NCBI GenBank assembly: GCA_050260215.1
Contig: JBLNBU010000222.1
Span: 1 to 6,926 of the forward strand
From: JBLNBU01 sp050260215
GTDB lineage: Bacteria > Pseudomonadota > Alphaproteobacteria > Rhodospirillales > Magnetospirillaceae
Length of the DNA: 6,926 nucleotides
Direction of reading: 5' to 3'
In this document: one piece after another, positions 1 through 6,905 of the stretch
How positions within the stretch are numbered: position 1 is the first letter of the stretch
Layout of the letters: each line of letters opens with the position of its first letter
Position numbers and translations under genes: made by a program
The notes under the pieces: model-generated
Database searches by the model: none
What the model was told of the DNA's origin: nothing
The model's input: the letters and a program-made list of their open reading frames with translations, nothing else

Positions 1-1632
<1,632 letters not shown>

Positions 1633-1668
1633 CGTCGTCTTCTTCCCGTGGAGCCGTGGGGTGGGGGC

Positions 1669-1693
1669 CCGTGGGGGCGCACCCCCGCCACGG
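1669..1693 (-). promoter_or_regulatory. GC-rich hairpin in the icd leader
   Basis: An imperfect inverted repeat: on the plus strand CCGT-GGGGG, a CGCA loop, then CCCCC, a GCC bulge and ACGG. In the icd message it would form a very stable hairpin about 40 bases before the start codon. It lies between the LOG gene stop and icd, so it could also help end LOG-gene transcription, but there is no T-tract after it in the minus direction. The role is therefore open. The structure is read directly from the sequence; function is inference. Confidence 0.4.
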
Positions 1694-1707
1694 ACAGACC
1701 GCCGGGG

Positions 1708-1735
1708 ACGATAGCACCCCAGGCGACGAACGCAA
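1708..1735 (-). promoter_or_regulatory. Candidate sigma-70-type promoter for icd
   Basis: On the minus strand TTGCGT (1735-1730) is followed after 16 bases by TATCGT (1713-1708). This would place the transcription start near 1700 and give icd a leader of about 70 bases containing the GC-rich hairpin. The match is moderate (four of six at each box) and was found by eye only. Confidence 0.35.
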
Positions 1736-1781
1736 GGGGAAGCTACTCCAAGGGATGGGCTGCGGGTGGGGGTGCGGAGCC

Positions 1782-2381
1782 TCAGAACAGGCCCGGTTCG
1801 GCCCCCACCGCACGACCCAGGCCGGCGCGGGCGGCGGCCACCACCTCGTCGACGTCGTCGACCACCGTCCACAGCCGGGCGGTGTCGGGATGGGCGAAGC
1901 CGCCTTCGACGATGTGCGCGGCCAGGTCCAGCCAGGGACGCCAATAGCCGGCCTGGTTGACGATGATGATCGGCTTGTTGTGCAGGCGCAGCTGCTTCCA
2001 GGTCAGGATCTCGAAGCACTCGTCCATGGTGCCCATGCCGCCCGGCAGCACGGCGAAGGCGTCGGCCAGGTCGAACATGCGGCGCTTGCGGGTGTGCATG
2101 CTGTCGACGATGTGGAGCTCGGTGACCTCGTCATAGGCCTTCTCGATGCGGGTCAGGTGTTCGGGGATGATCCCGGTGACCTTGCCGCCGCCCGTCATCA
2201 CCGCCTCGGCCAGGGCGCCCATCAGCCCCAGCTGGCCGCCGCCGTAGATCAGCCGCACGCCGTCGCGGGCCAGCTGGGCGCCCAGGCGCGCCGCCGCCTG
2301 CCGGTGGCCGGGGTCGGCCCCCGGCGACGAGCCGCAGAACACGCACAGCGACTTCAGCCGGGGCAGGCGGGTCTTGGACAT
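1782..2381 (-). CDS. LOG family protein (TIGR00730 type), probable nucleoside 5'-monophosphate phosphoribohydrolase
   Basis: A 199-residue Rossmann-fold cytoplasmic protein of the LOG family, long misannotated as lysine decarboxylase. Characterised members split the N-glycosidic bond of AMP or cytokinin riboside 5'-monophosphates, releasing the base and ribose 5-phosphate. The family signature PGGMGTMDE is at residues 113-121. Upstream lie CGSSPG (16-21), the glycine-rich YGGGQLGLMG (46-55) and the HTRKR segment (96-100), all typical and in the normal order; length is also typical. The start at 2381 is preferred over an in-frame GTG at 2426 because GGAG sits seven bases upstream and homologues start just before the first beta strand (LCVFCGSS). 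It ends 149 bp before icd on the same strand, with a candidate icd promoter between, so co-transcription is uncertain. The physiological substrate in bacteria of this type is not evident from the sequence. Confidence 0.93.
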   Translation of the reverse strand: MSKTRLPRLKSLCVFCGSSPGADPGHRQAAARLGAQLARDGVRLIYGGGQLGLMGALAEAVMTGGGKVTGIIPEHLTRIEKAYDEVTELHIVDSMHTRKRRMFDLADAFAVLPGGMGTMDECFEILTWKQLRLHNKPIIIVNQAGYWRPWLDLAAHIVEGGFAHPDTARLWTVVDDVDEVVAAARAGLGRAVGAEPGLF

Positions 2382-2388
2382 CGCGTAT

Positions 2389-2392
2389 CTCC
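2389..2392 (-). promoter_or_regulatory. Shine-Dalgarno site that fixes the LOG gene start
   Basis: GGAG on the minus strand, seven bases before the ATG at 2381. Its position favours this ATG over the upstream in-frame GTG at 2426. Confidence 0.6.
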
Positions 2393-2472
2393 GGAACCGG
2401 ACATCGGGACACGGACATATGGTCACGAAGACAGGGACTGCGCAGGGCCATCACCCCTTGGAGAGGCCGGCG

Positions 2473-2501
2473 TTGCGCGTTTGGGGAGTGGGGTGTAAAG
2501 C
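2473..2501 (+). promoter_or_regulatory. Weak candidate promoter for the cytochrome c' gene
   Basis: TTGCGC (2473-2478), 17 bases, then TAAAGC (2496-2501). The -10 box is a poor match, so this is only the best sigma-70-like pair seen in the 176-bp divergent gap. An activator-dependent or alternative-sigma promoter is equally possible. Confidence 0.22.
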
Positions 2502-2543
2502 TCGAAACCGGAGAGCGCGCAGGCGCCCCGTCCATGACCAAAA

Positions 2544-2548
2544 AGGAG
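2544..2548 (+). promoter_or_regulatory. Shine-Dalgarno site that fixes the cytochrome c' start
   Basis: AGGAG nine bases before the ATG at 2558. It lies downstream of the alternative in-frame ATG at 2534 and so argues for the shorter protein, which then begins with a normal signal peptide. Confidence 0.7.
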
Positions 2549-2557
2549 AGTCTCCCG

Positions 2558-3022
2558 ATGCGTCGTTCCGCCATGACCGCTGTCGCCGCCCTCATCGCCA
2601 CCGCGGTCGCCGGCTCCGCCGTTGCCGCCGAGGGCCAGGCGCCCAAGCCCGAAGAGCTGCTGAAGATGCGCCAGGGCCTGTTCCAGGCGTTCAAGAGCCA
2701 GTTCGGCCCGCTGGGCGCCTTCGCCCAGGGCAAGGCCGACCTGCCCGCCGACGCAAGCGCCAAGGCCGCCAACCTGGCCATGCTGGCCAAGCTGGGCCCC
2801 ATCGGCTTCGCCAAGGGCACAGAGTCGCTGCCCGAATCCAACACCAAGACCGATGCCTTCACCAAGACGGCGGCGTTCAACGAGGCGTGGGGTCACTTCG
2901 CCGAGGCCTCGGCCAAGCTGGCCGACGCGGCCAAGGCCGGCAACGCCGACGCCATCAAGGCGGCGGCCGGCGGCGTCGGCAAGACCTGCAAGGCCTGCCA
3001 CGACGACTTCCGCCGCGAGTAG
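2558..3022 (+). CDS. cycP: Cytochrome c' (periplasmic four-helix-bundle c-type cytochrome)
   Basis: A 154-residue precursor. Residues 1-23 form a Sec signal peptide (MRR, then a hydrophobic alanine-rich core, AVA before the cut), giving a mature protein of about 131 residues, the family norm. Near the C-terminus the haem site CKACH (C144, C147, H148) is followed by DDFR, with R152 four residues after the proximal histidine, as in Alcaligenes cytochrome c'. R38 heads the first helix. By recalled alignment, F42 occupies the distal haem-face position that is Leu16 in the Alcaligenes protein; that is inference. Family members bind NO and CO at a pentacoordinate haem and are linked to protection from nitrosative stress. 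The ATG at 2534 would add eight residues (MTKKESLP) and is rejected because the ribosome site lies after it. The gene is tail-to-tail with the b561-type cytochrome gene, with five bases between the stops. Confidence 0.95.
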   Translation: MRRSAMTAVAALIATAVAGSAVAAEGQAPKPEELLKMRQGLFQAFKSQFGPLGAFAQGKADLPADASAKAANLAMLAKLGPIGFAKGTESLPESNTKTDAFTKTAAFNEAWGHFAEASAKLADAAKAGNADAIKAAAGGVGKTCKACHDDFRRE

Positions 3023-3030
3023 GGCGCCTA
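3020..3030. other. Near-palindrome spanning both convergent stop codons
   Basis: TAGG-GCG-CCTA. The left arm carries the TAG stop of cytochrome c' (plus strand) and the right arm carries the TAG stop of the cytochrome b gene (minus strand). The stem is only four pairs and there is no T-tract on either side, so it is not a convincing terminator. Confidence 0.5.
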
Positions 3031-3684
3031 TCTCCCCCACGCCGCCAGGCCGCCGAACACCACGGCGGCCGCGGCGGCGGACAGGACCAGGGCCAGCCAG
3101 GTCGGGCGGAACTGCAGCCGCGCCGCCTTGGCGGCCATCTCGGGCGCCACCGTCTTGCAGCCGGTGACCATCGGCAGCACCAGGTTCTCGCCCTTGGCAA
3201 GGCGGTACCACGCCACCGCACCCACATGCAGGGCGACGAACACCAGCAACAGCTTTGAGGCGACGCGGTGCACGGCTGACAGCAGCTTCACCGTCTTGGC
3301 CGAGACCATCCACACCAACGGCCCGTCGGTCAGGATGTCGTCGCTGGTGAACAGCCCGGCGCAGGCCTGCACGGTCAGCAGGCTCAGCAGCACCATCACG
3401 CTCCAGCCGCCCAGGGGATTGTGGCCCAGCCCGTGCCACTGTCCGCGCAGGTAGGCCGCCGCCATCCGCGGGCCGGCCAGGAAGTCGGCGAAGCGGGCGG
3501 TGCGGCTGCCCACCAGCCCCCACGCGATGCGGAACAGCAGCAGGGCCAGCGTCGCCGCCCCCAGCTTCATGTGCAGGTCGAGCTTGCCGGCCGATCCGCT
3601 GATCCACAGCCCGGCGAACAGCGCCACCAGCAGCCAGTGGAATACCCGCGTCGGCAGGTCCCAGACCCGCACCGCCTCAGCCAT
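3028..3684 (-). CDS. Cytochrome b561 / Ni,Fe-hydrogenase b-type cytochrome family protein (cytochrome b/b6 domain)
   Basis: A 218-residue inner-membrane haem protein. It opens with the family hallmark VRVWDLPTRVFHW (5-17). Five hydrophobic segments are visible at about 14-30, 37-59, 93-112, 137-162 and 195-217. Candidate haem ligands are H16 in helix 1, H38 at the start of helix 2, and H139 and H153 in helix 4, as expected for a di-haem b561-type protein; H84 and H88 lie in the loop before helix 3. Such proteins pass electrons from quinol to a partner, often a soluble cytochrome c or a dehydrogenase. The convergent neighbour is cytochrome c', a plausible periplasmic partner, but that pairing is inference. 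The ATG at 3684 has GGAGG ten bases upstream and is preferred over the in-frame ATG further upstream. No hydrogenase genes are visible, so a hydrogenase role is not supported. Confidence 0.9.
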   Translation of the reverse strand: MAEAVRVWDLPTRVFHWLLVALFAGLWISGSAGKLDLHMKLGAATLALLLFRIAWGLVGSRTARFADFLAGPRMAAAYLRGQWHGLGHNPLGGWSVMVLLSLLTVQACAGLFTSDDILTDGPLVWMVSAKTVKLLSAVHRVASKLLLVFVALHVGAVAWYRLAKGENLVLPMVTGCKTVAPEMAAKAARLQFRPTWLALVLSAAAAAVVFGGLAAWGR

Positions 3685-3716
3685 GACACACCCCCCTCCG
3701 CAGCCCATCCGATCGG

Positions 3717-3756
3717 GGTTGAGTGTCCCAACCGCCGGGGAGGTGGTCAACCGTTG
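3717..3756. repeat. Cluster of GTTG/CAAC inverted half-sites between divergent genes
   Basis: GGTTG (3717-3721) and CAACC (3729-3733) form an inverted repeat with a 7-base spacer; CAAC-C-GTTG (3748-3756) forms a second. Both overlap or flank the candidate cytochrome b promoter boxes, as a regulator operator would. Four-base half-sites are common by chance, so significance is uncertain. Confidence 0.25.
3722..3750 (-). promoter_or_regulatory. Candidate promoter for the b561-type cytochrome gene
   Basis: On the minus strand TTGACC (3750-3745), 17 bases, then GACACT (3727-3722). The -35 box is good and the -10 box weak. The message would start near 3715, about 30 bases before the ATG. Confidence 0.35.
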
Positions 3757-3780
3757 TGCATACCCCGTCTGCCGTGCCGG

Positions 3781-3809
3781 TTGCCGAGAGGCGTAGGAGG
3801 CGGTAGGGT
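3781..3809 (+). promoter_or_regulatory. Candidate promoter for the LysM protein gene
   Basis: TTGCCG (3781-3786), 17 bases, then TAGGGT (3804-3809). It would give a leader of about 25 bases before the GTG start at 3841. Identified by eye; moderate match. Confidence 0.35.
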
Positions 3810-3840
3810 ACGGGCCTTCGCAATATCGGCCGAGGCAGGT

Positions 3841-4779
3841 GTGAGCCGTTCCGTCGTCATCGCCATCATCGGTCTGGCCGCCGCCGCTGCGGCGCTGGTG
3901 CTGGCGTTCTCGGGCTCGCGCGACGAGGCCGACACCCCGCCGATCGCCCAGGTGCAGGCCCAGCGCGCCGAAACCGCCGCCGCCACCGAGCCGGCCCGCG
4001 ACCCCAGCTTCGACGTGGTCCGAATCGACCGCGGCGGCGACGCGGTGATCGCCGGGCGCGCCCTGCCCAGGGCCGAGGTCGAGATCCTGGACGGCGACAC
4101 GGTGCTTGGCCACACCACCGCGGACGCCCGCGGCGAGTGGGTGTTCGTGCCCAACGGCCCTATGGCGCCCGGCTCGCGCGAGTTGCACCTGCGCGCCAAG
4201 AACCCCGACGGCAGCACCACCCAGTCCGGCGCCCCCGTGGTGCTGGTGGTGCCCGAACGCGACCAGGGCCAGGCGGTGGTGCTCAAGGTCCTGCCCGGCG
4301 GCGGCACCCGGCTGCTGCAAGGTCCGGGCGGCGACGGCGCCGGCCCGCTGGTGGTGGAAACCGTCGATGTCGACGACCGCGGCCGCCTGTTCCTGTCGGG
4401 AAAGGCACCGGCCAAGGGCCGCGTGCACACCTATCTGGACAACAAGTTCCTCGGCCGCGCCGAGGCCGGCACCGACGGCGCCTGGCGGATCGAGGGCCGC
4501 CGCCCGGCGCCCGGCCGCCACATGCTGCGCGCCGACCTGGTCGACGAGAAGGGCAAGGTGCTGGCCCGGGTGGAGATTTCATACGACCTGGAGAACAAGG
4601 CCGGCGACGGGGCGACGCTGTCGGTGACGGTCGAGCCCGGCAACTCGCTGTGGCGGATCGCGCGCCGGGCCTATGGGGCCGGGGTCGCCTATACCGCCAT
4701 CTACGCCGCCAACAAGAGCCAGATCCGCGACCCCAACCTGATCTATCCCGGCCAGGTGTTCAGCGTCCCGGCCCGCTGA
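3841..4779 (+). CDS. Membrane-anchored protein with Ig-like repeats and C-terminal LysM peptidoglycan-binding domain
   Basis: A 312-residue protein starting at GTG 3841. A single hydrophobic helix (about residues 5-24) anchors it or acts as an uncleaved signal, followed by a charged, Ala/Pro-rich linker (25-55). Residues 57-138 look like a bacterial Ig-like beta domain (repeated V-x-G-x-A, GEW and L-R-A-K-N-P-D-G patterns). A second, similar domain spans about 171-250 (FLSGKAP, GAWRIEG, HMLRADLVDEKGK). The LysM domain is at 261-310, with VEPGNSLWRIARRAYG, IYAANKSQI and the closing NLIYPGQVFSVP. It probably sits in the periplasm and binds peptidoglycan; no catalytic domain is visible, so an enzymatic role is not claimed. 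The frame stays open far upstream, but that part reads as antisense of the cytochrome b gene. GTG 3841 is chosen because GAGGCAGG precedes it and the membrane segment follows at once. Its last 20 bases overlap the convergent gene. Confidence 0.88.
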   Translation: MSRSVVIAIIGLAAAAAALVLAFSGSRDEADTPPIAQVQAQRAETAAATEPARDPSFDVVRIDRGGDAVIAGRALPRAEVEILDGDTVLGHTTADARGEWVFVPNGPMAPGSRELHLRAKNPDGSTTQSGAPVVLVVPERDQGQAVVLKVLPGGGTRLLQGPGGDGAGPLVVETVDVDDRGRLFLSGKAPAKGRVHTYLDNKFLGRAEAGTDGAWRIEGRRPAPGRHMLRADLVDEKGKVLARVEISYDLENKAGDGATLSVTVEPGNSLWRIARRAYGAGVAYTAIYAANKSQIRDPNLIYPGQVFSVPAR

Positions 4780-5263
4780 CCCGCCGGCGCCACTCCGAGC
4801 GCAGCGCGCTTTCGCCGGGCTTGACCGCCATGGGCGGGCGCAGGTAGGTGGCGACCAGGTCGAGATAGGGCGACACCGGCAGCAGCACCTGCGCCACCGC
4901 GGTGACGAGGCTGATGGCGGTGACAGGCAGTTCGACCGAGTGTTCGGCGCCCACCAGGATGCGGCCCTGGACGATGCGCAGCACCGGTCCGATGGCCTCG
5001 GTGGCGCGCTCGACGATGCAGGCCAGGCCGGCGCGGGCATGGGGGGATTCGGCGCTGAACGGCAGCGGGCCAAGGTCGCCGGCCACCTTGAGGCGGCCCG
5101 ACCCGACGCTGTCGTCGTAGCGCCCGCCGAAGCGGATGCCGCGATAGGCGAAGTCGAAGGTGATGGCCCCGTTGGTCGCAGGGGCGGCGCCACCGCCGAC
5201 CACGGTGTGCAGGTCGAGCGGTAGCTCGAGGCCGCCGAGAATGAAACGAGAGGTCTTGGACAT
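4760..5263 (-). CDS. Uncharacterised 167-residue protein
   Basis: I do not recognise this family. The frame is the most plausible of the three open minus-strand frames here: it uses G/C-ending codons, has a balanced amino-acid composition and starts at an ATG close to the divergent intergenic region. The other two frames are Arg/Pro/Ser-rich shadows. Residues 1-70 look beta-rich with alternating hydrophobics (FILGGLELPLDL, AITFDFAYRGIRFGGRYDD, GRLKVAGDLGPLPF). Residues 74-100 look helical (HARAGLACIVERATEAIGPVLRIVQG). Residues 101-141 are hydrophobic with a Pro-Val-Ser-Pro break, and the tail 152-167 is basic. There is no signal peptide and no clear transmembrane helix, so it is probably cytoplasmic or peripheral. 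No strong ribosome site is seen before the ATG. Its stop lies inside the 3' end of the LysM gene. Confidence 0.7.
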   Translation of the reverse strand: MSKTSRFILGGLELPLDLHTVVGGGAAPATNGAITFDFAYRGIRFGGRYDDSVGSGRLKVAGDLGPLPFSAESPHARAGLACIVERATEAIGPVLRIVQGRILVGAEHSVELPVTAISLVTAVAQVLLPVSPYLDLVATYLRPPMAVKPGESALRSEWRRRVSGPGR

Positions 5264-5305
5264 TCCGGTTGATTGCGTTGCCGGGCAGGGCCAAGACTAT
5301 CACGC

Positions 5306-5316
5306 CCCCTTAGGGG
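5306..5316. repeat. Small perfect inverted repeat between divergent genes
   Basis: CCCCT-T-AGGGG, five-base arms around one base, 43 bases before the uncharacterised gene and upstream of the psd promoter. It could be a small operator, but arms this short arise by chance in GC-rich DNA. Confidence 0.2.
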
Positions 5317-5330
5317 ATGAAATCGGAAAC

Positions 5331-5355
5331 GGCGGGGGTATTAACCTGACCCGCC
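5331..5355. promoter_or_regulatory. Dyad GGCGGG-N13-CCCGCC over the psd -35 box
   Basis: Perfect six-base arms at 5331-5336 and 5350-5355 enclose the -35 hexamer (5341-5346); a smaller GGT-ATTA-ACC dyad (5337-5346) is nested inside. The position suits a repressor operator, but no regulator can be named from the sequence. Confidence 0.25.
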
Positions 5356-5369
5356 CGACGGTCTACAAT
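5341..5369 (+). promoter_or_regulatory. Sigma-70-type promoter of the psd-pssA operon
   Basis: TTAACC (5341-5346), an ideal 17-base spacer, then TACAAT (5364-5369), a five-of-six -10 box. This is the best promoter match in the window. Transcription would begin near 5376, giving a leader of about 22 bases with the ribosome site AGGAAGAGGA (5383-5392) just before the GTG start. Confidence 0.6.
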
Positions 5370-5397
5370 GTGAGTTCTGGCTAGGAAGAGGACGCTC

Positions 5398-6105
5398 GTG
5401 CAGGCTCAGGAAATCTCTCTCGCCAAGTACCTCTGGTTGCCCATCAACCGCGAGGGTTGGCCCTTCATCGCGCTGTTCGCCGTGGTCGCGCTGCTGCTCG
5501 GGCAGTTGTGGGCGCCGCTGGGCTGGGCGGGTGCGATCCTCACCTGCTGGTGCGCCTATTTCTTCCGCGACCCCGACCGCGTCACCCCCACCCGCGCCGG
5601 CCTGGTGGTCAGCCCGGCCGACGGCATCGTGTGCATGGTCGGCATGGCGGTGCCCCCGGCCGAGTTGGGCATGGGCCCGGAACCGCGGATGCGGGTCTCG
5701 GTGTTCATGAGCGTGTTCGACGTGCACGTCAACCGTACCCCGGTGGACGGCAAGGTGCTGAAGCTGGCCTACAAGCCGGGCAAGTTCCTCAACGCCTCGC
5801 TCGACAAGGCCAGCGAGGACAACGAGCGCATGGCGGTGCGCATGGCCACTCCCGACGGCCGCGAGGTCGCCTTCGTCCAGATCGCCGGGCTGGTGGCCCG
5901 GCGCATCAAGTGCGACCTGGTCGAGGGCCTGGAGATGCGCGCCGGCCAGCGCTTCGGCCTGATCCGCTTCGGCTCGCGCGTCGACGTCTACATGCCTGAC
6001 GGCACCACCCCGCTGGTCGCCTGCGGCCAGCGCATGCTGGCCGGCGAGACCGTGCTGGCCGACCTGGACGGCGCCGAGGCCCAGCGCCAGGGCGAGGTGC
6101 GCTGA
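5398..6105 (+). CDS. psd: Phosphatidylserine decarboxylase proenzyme (short alphaproteobacterial/archaeal type)
   Basis: Converts phosphatidylserine to phosphatidylethanolamine at the inner membrane, using a pyruvoyl group made by self-cleavage. The 235-residue proenzyme fits the short family (TIGR00164-like) rather than the longer E. coli type. One or two hydrophobic helices (about 22-40 and 42-55) precede FFRDPDR (55-61). SPADG (72-76) contains D75, and FDVHVNR (107-113) contains H110; together with the cleavage serine these match the expected Asp-His-Ser set. The cleavage site is G192-S193 within RFGSRVD (the GS form, not the LGST of E. coli), giving a beta chain of 192 residues and an alpha chain of about 43 starting with the pyruvoyl residue. 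The GTG start at 5398 is supported by GAGGA five bases upstream. The stop overlaps the pssA start (TGATG), indicating translational coupling. Confidence 0.96.
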   Translation: MQAQEISLAKYLWLPINREGWPFIALFAVVALLLGQLWAPLGWAGAILTCWCAYFFRDPDRVTPTRAGLVVSPADGIVCMVGMAVPPAELGMGPEPRMRVSVFMSVFDVHVNRTPVDGKVLKLAYKPGKFLNASLDKASEDNERMAVRMATPDGREVAFVQIAGLVARRIKCDLVEGLEMRAGQRFGLIRFGSRVDVYMPDGTTPLVACGQRMLAGETVLADLDGAEAQRQGEVR

Positions 6106-6905
6106 TGTTCCGCCCGCCGCGGCCGCCCCGCATTCCCGGCCTGTCGATCAACCGCCTGATCCCCAACATCCTGACCCTGCTGGCCTTGTGTGCCGGCATG
6201 ACCTCGATCCGGTTCGGGCTGCACGAGAAGTGGGAGGCCGCCGTCGGCGCCATCCTGCTGGCCGGGGTGCTGGACGGTCTCGACGGGCGCATCGCCCGGC
6301 TGCTGCAGGGCACCTCGAAGTTCGGCGCCGAACTCGATTCGCTGTCGGACTTCCTCAGCTTCGGCGTCGCCCCGGCGATGCTGCTGTATTTCTGGACCAT
6401 GCAAAGCGCCGGCGGCTTCGGCTGGGCCCTGGCGCTGCTGTTCGCCGTGTGCTGCGCGCTCCGCCTGGCCCGCTTCAACACCATGCTGGGCGAGCCCGAC
6501 CTGCCGCCTTATGCCTACAACTTCTTCACCGGGGTGCCGGCCCCGGCGGCGGCCGGGCTGGCCATGCTGCCCATGGTGCTGCAGTTCCAGCTGGGCGGCG
6601 GCTTCTTCCAGAGCCCGGTGGTGGTGTCGCTGTTCCTGCTGGGCGTGTCGTTCCTGATGGTCAGCAAGATCCCCACCTTCTCGTTCAAGAAGGTGCGCAT
6701 CCCGCACCCGTGGGTGCTGCCGACCCTGCTGGTGGTGGGCGTGGTCGCCGCCTTCCTGGTCACCGAGCCGTGGCTGACGCTGTCGGTGGTGGGGCTGGCC
6801 TATCTGGGCTCTATCCCCATTTCGCTGCGTGCCTTCCGCCGCCTCAAGGCCCAGGCCGAGACGGTGACCCACCATTCGGCAGAGGCGGGAGGGGCCGCCT
6901 CCTGA
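6105..6905 (+). CDS. pssA: CDP-diacylglycerol--serine O-phosphatidyltransferase (phosphatidylserine synthase)
   Basis: Integral membrane enzyme that joins CDP-diacylglycerol and L-serine to form phosphatidylserine, the substrate of the psd product encoded just upstream. The CDP-alcohol phosphotransferase motif D-G-x2-A-R-x8-G-x3-D-x3-D is complete: D60, G61, A64, R65, G74, D78 and D82. The 266-residue length is typical of the membrane-type (subclass II) enzymes. Hydrophobic stretches recur along the chain (about 18-34, 45-58, 84-98, 105-122, 139-160, 171-187, 204-220 and 223-241), ending in a short hydrophilic tail. The ATG at 6105 overlaps the psd stop by one base, and GAGG (6094-6097) inside psd lies seven bases before it. 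Gene order psd-pssA is common in alphaproteobacteria. The stop is 21 bases from the window end, so whether the operon continues is not visible. Confidence 0.96.
   Translation: MFRPPRPPRIPGLSINRLIPNILTLLALCAGMTSIRFGLHEKWEAAVGAILLAGVLDGLDGRIARLLQGTSKFGAELDSLSDFLSFGVAPAMLLYFWTMQSAGGFGWALALLFAVCCALRLARFNTMLGEPDLPPYAYNFFTGVPAPAAAGLAMLPMVLQFQLGGGFFQSPVVVSLFLLGVSFLMVSKIPTFSFKKVRIPHPWVLPTLLVVGVVAAFLVTEPWLTLSVVGLAYLGSIPISLRAFRRLKAQAETVTHHSAEAGGAAS

Noticed and set aside
1669..1693. Intrinsic terminator for the LOG gene
   Set aside because: The stem is strong but is followed in the minus direction by C-rich sequence rather than a T-tract, so it is listed only as a hairpin.
2534..2557. Upstream in-frame ATG for cytochrome c'
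   Set aside because: The ribosome site AGGAG lies after it and nine bases before the ATG at 2558, and the extra residues would displace the signal peptide from the N-terminus.
2423..3607. 394-codon minus-strand open frame
   Set aside because: It runs out of frame through the cytochrome b gene and antisense to cytochrome c', with low-complexity composition and no domain.
3421..3840. Upstream extension of the LysM protein frame
   Set aside because: This part lies antisense to the cytochrome b gene and has Gln/Arg/Pro-rich shadow composition. The membrane anchor begins right after GTG 3841.
4579..5303. Two other minus-strand open frames (4579-5193 and 4743-5303) overlapping the 167-residue protein
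   Set aside because: Both are Arg/Pro/Ser/His-rich with poor codon-position bias, as expected for off-frame readings of GC-rich coding DNA.
5341..5346. TTAACC considered as a CtrA binding site
   Set aside because: The CtrA consensus needs two TTAA half-sites seven bases apart. Only one is present, so it is better read as the psd -35 box.
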